DNA of 64,000 nucleotides from assembly GCA_019009955.1 (NCBI GenBank), contig CM032228.1:71602001-71666000 (forward strand), read 5' to 3'. Below are positions 23,150-34,233 of this stretch, piece after piece. The translations under genes were made by a program, and so were the position numbers. The stretch's first letter is position 1, and each line of letters begins with the position of its first letter. This stretch comes from Riptortus pedestris (Eukaryota; Arthropoda; Insecta; Hemiptera; Alydidae). Under the pieces are notes generated by a model. The model worked only from the letters and a program-made list of their open reading frames with translations. It made no database searches and was not told where the DNA came from.

Positions 23150-23780
23150 ATCCGTCATACAGGGGCTGCGTTAACTAAGACGATTTCCCACGTGCGTCAA
23201 GTATTAGCATTTATCTCAAAACGTAAAAGTTCATTGGCATTTACAATATTTGACATTTAGGCTTCAAATAAAGTGCTTCGTGGCATAACAGCTTATTGTT
23301 AATATGACATGAGTAGGAGTGGGGTTTTACTGAAGGCTGAAAACTAATAAAACGCAAATATCTCGGTTAATAATCAAGATAATGAAAAAACTTGTATAAC
23401 AACATTCATAGATCATTACATTAGCAATAAGAATGGTTCTATAAAATTTTTATAATGTAGAACTTCTATACAATAATAACGAACGAAGATATTAAGAATT
23501 TTCGAAATTCTCCCTCTCTAAACCTCCTGGTGGCCCGATTTTAGCCGGTAGCGAACTTGACCTTCATTTTTACATATAACGTTTAAATATCGAGTTTGGT
23601 ATCGTTCAAACAAAAATTGCAACCGCTAGAGCGTTTTAACAGACAAATAATATACAGTTTTAAACGGATCTTCCGTCATCTAGGTAGAATCGATGGAAAG
23701 TTGATGAAATTGTTCAAAAAATGAAATTTCAAATGAGTACGACCTGAATAGCTGATTTCCTTTAGGGGGAATCTGCTAAT
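23150..23780 (+). mobile_element. Family A element, full-length plus copy with almost no microsatellite
   Basis: It begins TCCGTCATACAGGGGCTGCG and ends GGGGGAATCTGCTAAT. At the microsatellite site only AATAATATA remains (near 23646), so the tract is not required for the element to exist. The interior order is otherwise standard. Confidence 0.8.
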
Positions 23781-23899
23781 AATAGTAGACAAAAAAATGC
23801 GAACACATAATAAAAAATATATAAATGAAAGAGGTGATGTTGACAAATAGGAGGAGATCCAGAGCATTGCAGAAGACAACAAAGATCATTGAAGAAAAA

Positions 23900-24035
23900 A
23901 GTCCGTCATGCAGTGGCTGCATAAACTAAACAGATTTCCCACGAGCTGGCTAGAAATACTTCAAATAGCTGTTTCTAAAATCCAAAGAGCAGAAGTGTGG
24001 GGAGGGGAGGGGGTATTAAAGGCCAGTAGTATTAT
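23900..24035 (+). mobile_element. Family A 5' fragment
   Basis: GTCCGTCATGCAGTGGCTGC and CAGATTTCCCACGAG define the end. The copy breaks off after a GGGGAGGGGAGGGGG tract near 24000-24014. Confidence 0.6.
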
Positions 24036-24039
24036 GGAG

Positions 24040-24083
24040 ATACTCGATCCTACCTACTAGTGGATGAAAATAAGGTCCGTTCA

Positions 24084-24180
<97 letters not shown>

Positions 24181-24330
24181 AAGATCCAGTGAGAGGAGGG
24201 TTAGAGGAGAGATTTCGAAAATTTGTATAGAACCAATCTTATTGAAAATATAATGTTCTATAAATGTTATTATGTACCTGTTTTCCCATTATCATCACTT
24301 CTTCACTGACGCCGACAGAAATACAACAGG
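24040..24330 (-). mobile_element. Family A central fragment with A-run and TA tract
   Basis: The minus-strand block GATCCTACCTACTAGTGGAT leads to an A18 run followed by a TA run at 24101-24176, then the AACCAATCTTATTG interior. Both termini are missing. Confidence 0.6.
24101..24176. repeat. (TA)n microsatellite inside family A
   Basis: A pure TA run of about 76 bp, the longest in the window, preceded by a poly(A) run. Confidence 0.95.
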
Positions 24331-24384
24331 CTAAAGTTGTGTTGTGTATTGTGCGCCATAAAAGACAAAAGTGGAGAGTGCCTA

Positions 24385-24670
24385 GCAAGTTCCTCAAAGG
24401 AAATCACCCATTCAGGTGAACTCATGACGTGATTTTCCTAAAATATCTTCGAATGTTAATCATTCCTACCGATCGAAATTTTTATTTGATTGTAATCATA
24501 ATCGATGGATACAAACTTTTCTCTTACCTAAATTATTAATATTAAAGTTTTCAGCTATCAGTAAAACCCAGCTTTAACCCCTTTCACATTAACATGATCC
24601 AATATATCATGGAACATCTTATTTCAAGCTTAAATACGTACCTAATATTGTTTTATTTGACTCTATGTGA
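24385..24670 (-). mobile_element. Family A relic, diverged
   Basis: CTCAAAGGAAATCACC and CTCATGACGTGATTTTCC match the 3' block on the minus strand. The interior is partly deleted and the TA tract is absent. Confidence 0.45.
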
Positions 24671-24789
24671 AAAATATTCTGTTAATGAATATTCGGAGCA
24701 AAAGCAAATGTTTGCTTCATTATAATTGGTATGTGTAATAATAGCGGATAGGAATAAAGTGTTAGTGCGAGTTTTCTTTTGTCCAAGGA

Positions 24790-25006
24790 CGCCCTTGCAA
24801 CCACGTGCCTGAAAATCGAACACACCTGGCGAACCTGGAGTTCTGGGTTTGCAATGGCAACAGGAATTTATTTAGGGACGAACATACTTAATAAAATTGT
24901 AAGCTCCATGATGACTAGAAAAGGGCGGTAATCATTATGCTACTTTGGCTAACCGTCCCGATTAGCCACAGTGGCATAAGGTGGGCGTTAATAAGAATTC
25001 AGAAGA
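24790..25006 (+). repeat. SINE C copy, diverged head
   Basis: The tail is clear: GGAATTTATTTAGGGACGAA, GACTAGAAAAGGGCGG, CGTCCCGATTAGCCACAGTG, GTGGGCGTTAATAAGAATT. The upstream B box (GAGTTCTGGGTTTGC) is degenerate. Confidence 0.65.
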
Positions 25007-25049
25007 CCTATTGTTCAGGCGTCTACCGACGTACGTAATAAACAATGCA

Positions 25050-25262
25050 ATAATACTATGTCTGAGAGCTCATGTCAGTTAAGGCCTGGTTTTAAACCTA
25101 GAGTGGGGAATTCGAATCCCGCCTGGGCAATAGAAATTTCTTTAGGGACAGACTCATTACATAAAATCCTTAGTCCCACCCTGGCTAGACAAGTGTAGCA
25201 TATAGATAACCCGCCCCAATAAACAATAGAAGAAAGAAGTGGACGTTAATAAAAAATATTAA
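25050..25262 (+). repeat. SINE C copy, full-length
   Basis: An A-box-like region lies near 25065-25085. The B box is GAATTCGAATCCCGCC near 25108, followed by AGGGACAGACTCATTACATA, CACCCTGGCTAGACAAG and GTGGACGTTAATAAAAAAT. It is in the same orientation as, and about 40 bp from, the preceding copy. Confidence 0.75.
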
Positions 25263-25950
25263 AAGCAAATAATAACAACAATAACTCCAGAATTAGCATG
25301 ACAACCTTCCTTAATTCATAATAATTAAATATTGATGAATCAAAACAATAGTTATACAGTTTTCAGGGATTCCGTTTAAGTATTAGTCAATTAATTCGAA
25401 TTAAGCATTAGTAAGGAGGAAATTGATGTAAGAACATGTGTGGTATAGAAACACTTTGGCAAGATATAAGAGAAGTCAGAACAATAAACACAATACTAAT
25501 TATGAGTAATATTGTTCATGAGTACAGGAGTGCAATATAACACAAATATAGCAACGATTAAACTTGTCATATTATATCGTAAGGGAAAGAATACCCCCAC
25601 CATCCCATTCTGGTATTCAGATTATTCCCTAGAGATAACAGAGTAAAAATAGATAGTTCAAAATGATTATTTTCTTCAATAAATAACATATTTGCCTTTT
25701 ATTTCTTTTAGAATAAAGCAAATTATGAAAACACTTTCCTACCAACTCCTATGAAATATTTTCAGAAATTCACATCAATTCCCCGACCGATTCAGCTGAC
25801 ACCTTATATTTCTGTCAGGTGTAAGCAAAACCTAAATGCTTACTTTTTCGTACCAGACCTTATTATAACAATTGTTTCCTGCATTTGGATTAAATCTTCC
25901 TAAGTTTAATATTTCTGCTGCCACCTCATCTGAGTTATGCCACCTCAAAA
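25263..25950. other. Unrecognised AT-rich stretch
   Basis: No supported gene or repeat. Confidence 0.4.
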
Positions 25951-25954
25951 TTAC

Positions 25955-26006
25955 GTTATGGGTACTCGACCTCAATAGCTGATTTCTCTTAAGGGCAATC
26001 TGATAA
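25955..26006 (+). mobile_element. Isolated family A 3' end
   Basis: CTCAATAGCTGATTTCTCTT, then AAGGGCAATCTGATAAT: only the terminal block with its palindrome remains. Confidence 0.5.
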
Positions 26007-26148
26007 TAGGATTTTCATATGAAAATATTCCTTACAACGTTTTGCTGAGAAGCAAAGCTATTTTAGTTTTTTAGTTGATTATATTGTACAATATGGACAA
26101 ACCAATGGGGCCAATGTAGGGGAGTAATTGCATCTGTCTCCTCAACTA

Positions 26149-26395
26149 TTAGCAGATTTCCTTTAAGGGGGGGGGGGGTTAGTGGAGGAATAGCTGCTTT
26201 ATACATTTTTTCTTCGTAACTCGAGTATTAAGCGAGTTATTTGTATTTTCAGCCTTCAATAACCCCACCCCCACAACCCTTTTATCGGTTTTTAAGATAG
26301 AAATAGAGAATATGTGAAGGAGATGAGATCACCAGTGTCTTAAACCAGCATGCGGGAAATCTGCTTAGTTAAAAACGTCCTGCGTGACGGAGTTT
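26149..26395 (-). mobile_element. Family A deletion derivative, 247 bp with both ends
   Basis: The minus-strand 3' end (TTAGCAGATTTCCTTTAAGG, then G11) and 5' end (GGGAAATCTGCTTAG, decayed hairpin, GACGGAGTTT) are both present. The TA tract and the conserved GGACATTTG block are missing. It shows that copies shrink internally while keeping their termini, as expected of a mobilised non-autonomous element. Confidence 0.65.
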
Positions 26396-26740
26396 CTCTA
26401 TTTTTCGGTTTCTGGGGGAAATCTGGGGGATAGATGTGGGGCAAAGGGTGACTATGAAGCTCTATTGGAATATCTGGACCAATAAGATAGGAGAGAGGGG
26501 GCGGGGGAGGGAGGGAAATGGCTGCCGAGGGGGTGGGGGTAAATTCATTAGGGGTGAGCAAGGGGTGGGTGCGTGTGACAATGGGAGGGAGCAGAACCGG
26601 GTCAGGGCCCTTCTTTCGGCACCCTATGCCCCACTTTCCCTCTCCCATCCCCACCACCGGAAATAGCTACTCTTCTTCCCACCCCCTCCCCTCTCACTCT
26701 ATCTCTACATACTCATACTCACTCTTCACTTAATGGTTAA
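26396..26740. other. Strand-asymmetric G-rich then C-rich block
   Basis: The first part (26410-26600) is strongly G-rich on the plus strand with many G3-G5 runs. The second part (26600-26705) switches to C-rich and CT-rich. The three overlapping frames here are low-complexity (Gly/Arg or Pro rich) and show no domain, so I do not call a gene. The class is unknown. Confidence 0.5.
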
Positions 26741-27204
26741 TCACAAAATATTATTCACATCATATATCATCACTTCACTTAATATTATTCACATCATCTG
26801 TAAAATAACTCCTCTAACTCTCCTATTATTACAAAAAAACATCACTGTTTTACTTATATAGTGTCACAAGCGTAGCGATGCTATTTTATTTTTTAAACTT
26901 TTGAAAATACTTTTATTCAACTGTTGACGCCGGGAGATTTAATAAACCATTCTAAAGATGCACCATAATCATAGGCATTATATAGGGAAACAACCATCTT
27001 TCGAATATATTCAGTTTTTGAAACTACGGCTCATCGTCAGGACGGGATATTAACAGTTTCTAGCCAACATGAGGCAAGGGATTTTATGTAGTGAGCCTGT
27101 CATAACATAATTTCTCTCTGTCCACACGGTAATTCATTCATTAGCCTATCTTAATAAGCTTAAAAACCTTAACCAAAAACATTTCTCATATTAATAACCC
27201 TATG
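26741..27204. other. Unrecognised stretch with possible retroelement tail relic
   Basis: Around 26930-27050 the minus strand reads CCTGACGATGAGCC and similar, in the style of conserved tails found on some animal retroelements. A comparable CCTGATGATGCC occurs at 63213. The rest of the segment is AT-rich and unrecognised. Confidence 0.3.
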
Positions 27205-27840
27205 ACTTCAACTAAAATCGCATTAGGAGGAGTGGGGGATTCCTTAGGCTTCAAAATAAAAAATGCAAATAAATCGAATATTAACGATCTAGGGGGGGGG
27301 GATAGAACAACTACTGTACAAAATTGTAACAATTTCCGTTCAGACTCATAAAAAAAAAATATTTCGAATTTTGGCTTTGCCCTTTTTCTAAACCCCAACT
27401 CCTTCTAAAAAACACAAAAATCTCCGTGTTAATGGTTAAAGAAAACGAATGCAAAGAACAACAATTATAGCAATATTATAAAACTTCATTTAATCAATCG
27501 TAATATATACGAAATATCCAATGTATTAATATTACAATAATATTAATAATATCCGAGAGATATAAGTTTTGCCTCCCTCCCTTCTCCTTAGACCAGCCGT
27601 TAACGGACTTTTACTTTATTTTACAAAAAGCTCTTAAATATCAAGTTTACTAACGTTAAAAAAAAAATTACGACCGCTAGAGCGATGCAGAAAAATATAT
27701 ACGTGTGTTTGTGTTATTTTTAACGGTCCTGATTTCGTCTTTCCTAGGCAGAATTGATGCACATTTGAAAAGATGTTTCGAAAATCGCTGTATGAATACA
27801 ATCTCCACAGCTGATTTCCCTTAAGGTGGTAATCTGTAGA
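27205..27840 (+). mobile_element. Family A element, diverged, 5' end missing
   Basis: The interior blocks (GGAGGAGTGGGGGATT, AATGCAAATAAATCG, a G9 run near 27293, GACCGCTAGAGCGATG) lead to the 3' block CACAGCTGATTTCCCTTAAG. The TA tract is reduced to AATATATACGTGTG. Confidence 0.55.
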
Positions 27841-27959
27841 TACGCCCAACACGACTAATCAGTGCATAAAGTGGACATTAATTAAGCCAATCACGCGAGG
27901 TCTGTTAGACGAAAATGTATTGAAGAACATTATCAAACGTATTCCCTTTTCTCGATCAG

Positions 27960-28100
27960 ACAAATAATACTACTCTCCCCAGTCCACCAGGTCCAATTCC
28001 GGGGTCATTAAGAACTTGATATTTCGTTTAGTTGAATGATTTAAATATCGAGTAACATAAAATCCCGAATCGTTGTCAGACGAATATACATAGGTTACAC
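27960..28100 (+). mobile_element. Family A central fragment
   Basis: CCCCAGTCCACCAGGTCCAA, then AAATATCGAGTAA and CAGACGAATATAC match the block upstream of the microsatellite. Both ends are missing. Confidence 0.4.
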
Positions 28101-28195
28101 TACAACAGACATCAGAAGATATTTGACAACTTTGAAAAATCTCAACAAGAGTACAGCATCAGTAGATTGGACCTTAAAAGAAAATGTGCAATACA

Positions 28196-28208
28196 AACAC
28201 ACACACAC

Positions 28209-28273
<65 letters not shown>
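28196..28273. repeat. Compound (CA)n(TA)n microsatellite
   Basis: A CA run (28196-28220) is followed by a TA run to 28273. It is not flanked on the right by family A sequence. Confidence 0.95.
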
Positions 28274-28277
<4 letters not shown>

Positions 28278-31200
28278 ATAAAGCCAAATATACAAAAGAA
28301 GTACTTTGGACTGACTGAAATGTGATTATTCGTAGTGCGAAAGCGTAAGAATTAATTATAATTTGTGTACTGCGGTCGTTTTGAGTTTTATTTACATATA
28401 TACATATGATATATAGATACCATTTATGTTAAGTTATGCAGTACTCTATTGATTTTCAAGTAAATAAAGCCATATTTGTTGAATTATAGTTCTTATCATC
28501 TACTCGACAATTAATCTAGAACGTAGAAATGTGTTAAAGTATTTGTTCTGATGGTCAGAGGTCTCAGCACAGAGGTATATTCTTTTTTAAATACTTTGTA
28601 TTTAAATCAAAATAAAACTAAATAATCTTAATTCCTCGACAAAACGAAGCTTTGGAAACCATCAATCATGGATACGAACACAAAGGCGATTCAACACAAG
28701 CTTCATAATTAAAAAAACTAGAATAAATAAGTTATAAGTAACTTGATAATCGGTTCTTATTGACTCAAAAAACATAAAATTCAGGTTGCATCCCCAAAGG
28801 TTAAAAGGCTTCAAATCAATATTAGGTTAAGTAACGTGGACTCTTTTCTCTACATGACAATATTTATACAGAGTATGTTGTTCAGGCCTAGATTGCACCA
28901 TGTAACTCGTATAGGTATATTCAAAGAATAATCGAAAGTTAGAAGAAATGAGTTCATTCATGTTTCCGCTCTGCAAGCTTCCGCTAATTAGCGCTATCAA
29001 ATGTCAACCCTTGGCGCTGCCTATATTAACTCAAACTTTGGTGTGCATGTTCTTGGTCTGGAATGAAGATGCCAAAATTCATGAAATAAATGGGAATGGA
29101 CAAATGGGTGGTGTGTTCAACAATTCCAGATTTGAGTGTTTCAACAGAGCTCCGAGTACGATGTCTCCTCACAGTGCAGACCAATAACGAGCAGCCGATC
29201 CCTTTAAAGAGTTAACCTTTATCTTATCTCTTCGTGACTGTCCTACAAAACAACTGGTATTCCACAGGCTATCAATGTGAATGTATTCTTCATTTATTAG
29301 AAACCCTTTAGAGGTGTGTTTCTTACATTCGTTTTTCCTACACGCAGTGACGGCATATACCATGCAGCCATATCAGTACAATGACAAGGGGTACTTAGCA
29401 ACGCAGCGACTGTGCATCTGCAGGTCAAAATTAGGTCAAATGAATATCAGACGCTAGTTTTCAAAGTTAAGAGATCAATGACCACAAGGGATACAGTGCT
29501 ACATTAACAGAAGAGACAAGAGTTTCTATCCATCTTTAAAACAAAAGATATGATCCGATATGAACCTAGCCTGACGCGGTAATTCTTAAAACTCCTTAAA
29601 GAACTCATGCAAAGCAATCATCCTGGAGGATATCATATTCTAAAACTTTACAAATCTGTCACTATCCAAATCCCACCAATGGTTTGTAGACTTCCAAACA
29701 TGACTTTACACTCTCGAGGGTTACCTGACGTCAGGATCATGGCGATAGGGTCCCTAATGCTCCTTGAGTTTCAATGCTCTTCTATGATTGCAAACTGAAC
29801 TGTCTTCAAACTCCCAGCTCTGAACACCATCGGAATAGGGCTTTACAAAGACCAGAATTCATTAAGTTCCAATTAGAAATCCGAAATTATGCTTTGATAT
29901 TTAAAAACTGTCTCATATTAATAAATATGATATGTATAAAAATACTTTCTGGAAAACTTGAAGTTATAATGTCAAAAACCTATTGCTGATCTCCTAATGG
30001 GAGGGGGCATAAAGCATTCAGGAGGAATATTAACACCTCCGGCCAATCTGGGTGATCGACAGAAACATTTGTATCATCTATTTTAGTTCTCAGGTCAATA
30101 TGCACTTTACAGAATCGGTTCAATTGTCCTAATTGATTTTCATGCGCCTACAACCCAAGGAATGCACTGGTGGCATCAGTCTAAAAAGTGGTTAATTATT
30201 CCCTGGACATTAATAAAATGTTTCTTAAACTTGCCTTATTAGTAGATTAAGACTAACAACTTTATGCAATAATCAAGCCTACATAGAGTCCATACTTTTT
30301 CTCAGTAGTTATAAAACTACTTATGCTTTGAAATTAATGCAGTTCCTTCTTAGCTCCCTCAGGCCGAAACAAAGCAACAGGAAACAGCTGAGCTTCCTAA
30401 ATGAGTTTGTTCTTGATATTTAGGCGATTAACTGAAATACAAAAATAACGCTTCAATAGACGCAACTCTACACTAGTAAAACTTCCTTTTTCTCTTAAGT
30501 TTTCCATTATGAAACAGCCATTTGTTAAAAAATACAAGTGGTAGTAATCAAAAGACTATAAAAGGACATAATGCAATTTACGTTCACTCCAACTTGCTTT
30601 AATTTTTGAACAACTGATGTTGGACTACCATTTAACCAAAATAAGAAGTTTCCTGAAAAGTTCAAACGTCACTGACTCTGTAATGGGCCTGAGTTGTTGG
30701 AAACAATACTAAGGCTGACCTGCTGGATTAGAATAGGATAGTTTCTAGTGGTTTAGCTGTGAGTGTGGGCCGGTGTATCCTTGCAAGTAGGTATTTGTGG
30801 AGTTGAAGGCGAGCCGATAGTTCCGCCCTATTGATCCGACCGTTCCACATATTGAAGGGCTGCCCTCGCTTCGCACTCTGCCCTCTTTTAGTGCACACCC
30901 ACAGCCATCATTATTGTACTTCACAACCATCTGTTCACCTTTAGCCACCGTCCGAGAACCTCCCTCTTACTTGCATTCGGCTCCAATACAAACTACTTGA
31001 GACAAACAGAAAAGTGACAACAGCCTGTAATAAAATAACGTTGGAGGGCTCTTAATAATCAGACAAAGGAAGGATTGAATTGACTTATGATCTATTTGTT
31101 ACAGTGAATGTGTTAGGCATCAACTGATACGTTCGGTGTTTACCTCGCCATATGCAATACAATACGGTAACGATATTTAAAATTAATCAAATTATTAATC

Positions 31201-31984
31201 ACAGTCATAAGTTTGGTTATCTGGAAATTTGTGACAGCTAGAATATATATATATATATTCTTACGAAAAATCTCTAAAAGCAAAGCAATGATGTATTTTC
31301 TGTAACGATCAAAACCAACTTCTATCATGATTAGCTTGGCAACCTTTAAAGGAAATACAGGAATTAAATCAGGAATGATTTAATGAAATGACAAAAATAG
31401 CTATAGTTATTGTGCTATAGTTACAGTTTGGTATCAGGCAGGTGAGAAGAAAATGTCTGTCAAGTAGAAGTAATATACACTAAGCAGATTTCCCGAAGTG
31501 TTATAAGGATACAAGAATGACGTCTTCTGGTGTCATTTAGCAACTGGTGCCCAGAGTTCAGTTTAGTTATTAAATACAGGAAGAGGTTATGCTCTTTGTG
31601 AACCTAATTAAGCTTGAATAACTCCACTGAATACATTCGTGGAATGAGTAAATATCAGACACCTCAGGACTTGATCTGAATTTCCCTAACAAAATAACAG
31701 ATTCCTACTTTTTCCCACGAAATTTTGAACAACTAATAATTACCAAGGACATGAAAATAATACTCAGTGCTTGCCTCCTTCTATGGTTAGGAGGGATCAT
31801 GACACTTTCGGACATTCCGAAATTAATTACTCTACTTTAAGTGGCTCTTCCTGTGCTGCCTCAAGATGTTGAGAGAGTATCAGGAAATGGAAAATCTAAC
31901 AACGGGCTCAGTTAATAGCACAGTTAAACAATATTGAACAAATTATAAATTCTATTGAGGCGACCAGACCATATGGAATAATAA
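28274..31984. other. Longest tract free of recognised repeats (about 3.7 kb)
   Basis: Apart from a short TA tract at 31240-31258 I see no family A, B or C sequence here, except a very weak A-like end near 31450-31500 (AAGCAGATTTCCCGAAGTG). Frames of 60-80 codons (28948-29187, 29607-29798, minus 30745-30948) show no recognisable domain, and I see no convincing splice-site-bounded exon chain. If the window contains host exons, this is the most plausible place, but nothing in the sequence proves it. Confidence 0.4.
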
Positions 31985-32215
31985 ATTATTATCATTATTT
32001 ATTAACGTCTACTTTTTGCCACTCAGGCTAATTGGGACGGGTTATCTACAGGTTACCACCCTTTTCTAGCCAGGGTGGGAGGAAGGATTTTATTTAATGA
32101 GTTCATCGCTAAATAAATTCCTATTTGCCCAGGCTGTAATCGCCAATCTAGGTTTACCGCGTGAGATTAAAACCAACGCTTTAACTCACATGGCTAACCT
32201 AAGCCCCGAATGAGA
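31985..32215 (-). repeat. SINE C copy, full-length
   Basis: The minus strand reads GGTTAGCCATGTGAGTTAAA (A box region). A B box degraded to GGCGATTACAGCC, CACCCTGGCTAGAAAAGGG and CGTCCCAATTAGCC follow, and it ends in GTAGACGTTAATAAATAATG and an AT-rich triplet tail. Confidence 0.75.
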
Positions 32216-32544
32216 AATAATAATAACAATGACTCTAAGGTACAAAAGTTTCATCTGTTCCGACAAGCAGATTCGGATTATACCGGATACCTAAACAGAG
32301 AGACCTTCGTTTATCTTTTTATCCAGTGAGGCACATTCGCCAACAGGGAGTCTATAAATAATCAAGGCCCATCCTCTCTCCTAGACTTAAACACAGCACC
32401 TTAGCATAACTGTACAAAACTATATAAATTATTGACAATTACTAGAATGCAACAAATTCATTTTTAGATTAACTTCCATAACTTCGCTTGGATCGAGTCT
32501 TATAAAATGCTATAATTCATAAGAAACCGGTAAAAAGAATTTTA
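32216..32544. other. Unrecognised spacer
   Basis: No supported feature. Confidence 0.4.
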
Positions 32545-32890
32545 TAACGATTCCAATAGAGATTAGAAGCCCACTAGTTCATGTCTGATTTCAGCCAATA
32601 ATAAATATGATCTTTAGTGTTGACTACAACGGTTATATATCGAGTATGGTATAGATCCAATAAAGGACGAAAACTTTTAGTTGATGGTGTTATCATATAA
32701 CGTTTTCCAAGTTCTCACAAAGTAATTGTTCAACGAAAACCATTTTTAGAATTTAAACTTAGAATTGGTTGATGATATAACAGCTTACTTATAATATGAA
32801 ATTTTCGTTATTTTGATGCGCATTTGAAGAAATTTTTCCAAAATTGCGTCAAGATTCAACCTCAACCGCTATTTCCCCTAAAGGTAAAAC
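32545..32890 (+). mobile_element. Family A relic, variant subfamily
   Basis: TCTGATTTCAGCCAATAATA, ATATGATCTTTAGTGTTGAC and CGAGTATGGTATAGAT are the second-subfamily interior. The 3' block (CTCAACCGCTATTTCCCC) has lost the palindrome. Confidence 0.5.
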
Positions 32891-33320
32891 TTACAGAGAT
32901 ACCGGTAGAGAAGAAATGACTTGGGATTCAGGGAAGAGAAGTTGCCGTAGAATGGGAATAAATATAACAGAATCAAATAATTAAATCAGGAATGATTACC
33001 TAACATGTTCTGTCACACAAGGGAACAATTATTTTTACGACCGGTAAAGGAATTAACATAATGCTACCAAACTTACCAGACATACAAGTATGAACCCAAA
33101 GACTGAAGTATATGTCAAGTATTTAAGTAGGTACTGAATGAATACACAACCCCGACAGCGTCTTATCAGCACAAAGGTCGAACACAATGTTATTAGTCCG
33201 AAAGTCGGAGATAAATAAACTGGCAATCACAGAGCATTTTAATGGGATCCAACATTATCAGATCGAGTATCTTAACACCCACAATTGTTGGCCTTGGTTA
33301 ATATCATTAGGCCCTGTTAC
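32891..33320. other. Unrecognised spacer
   Basis: No supported feature. Confidence 0.4.
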
Positions 33321-34149
33321 AAGTCCATCACGCAGGGGCTGCGCAAATTAAACAGATTTCCCACGCGAAGCTTAACTCTAGATATATCTACATACTGGTA
33401 ACACCACCGTGAATATTAATATTGAATAAATACAAAAGGTAATGAAAAATATTTAAGTCAACTTACAAGTTAATCTCTACAAAGGAAAGCTTTTGAAGTT
33501 TATCAAAAAGGTCAGACAACCTCGTAGAGCTGAACAGATAGATAGAAATATTCTAGGCCGGAAAGAAAAACAATTAATGAAATATATCTGAATATAGTTT
33601 ATTAATTTCATTGAAAACTATTTACTATAGCTGGTGCTGTGATCTATAATGAATGAGAATAATTTTTATGTCATTCACACAAAGTATAGTAATCCAAGAA
33701 CAAAAGAAGGGGAGGGGGGGGGGTTCAACAGAACGTATTTGCATAAATCTCACAAAGTAAAAGTTCAATGAAAACAATATTTGGTATTTAACCTTGTTAT
33801 GAAGGGGTTCATGGTATTACAGCTTATTATTAATAAGGCATGAGTAGGAGTGAGAGTCTACTGAAAGCGGAAAACTATAAAATCCAAATATCTCGGTTAA
33901 TATTCGTGATACAGAAAATATGTCTAGAACAACATTTATAAATCATTCAATTTGGAAGAAGATTTCTATACAATATTTCAATCCGACGTGAAGTAACGGA
34001 GATTTTGGAATTTTCGAAATCCCCCTCCCCCACAGGTCCGATTTTAGCCATTAACGATCTTTCTTTTTACTTTTTTTTAATACTTTTATAGATTAAATAT
34101 CATGTTTGTTAACGATCAAACAAAAATTGAGCCCGCTAGAGCACACTAT

Positions 34150-34155
34150 ATATAC

Positions 34156-34227
<72 letters not shown>
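34150..34227. repeat. (TA)n microsatellite at left A/B junction
   Basis: A long TA run between the A block and the B tail. Confidence 0.95.

Positions 34228-34233
<6 letters not shown>

Noticed and set aside
26340..26733. Proline-rich or glycine-rich proteins in the G/C-rich block
   Set aside because: Three overlapping low-complexity frames on both strands result from G- and C-runs, and one extends into a family A terminus.
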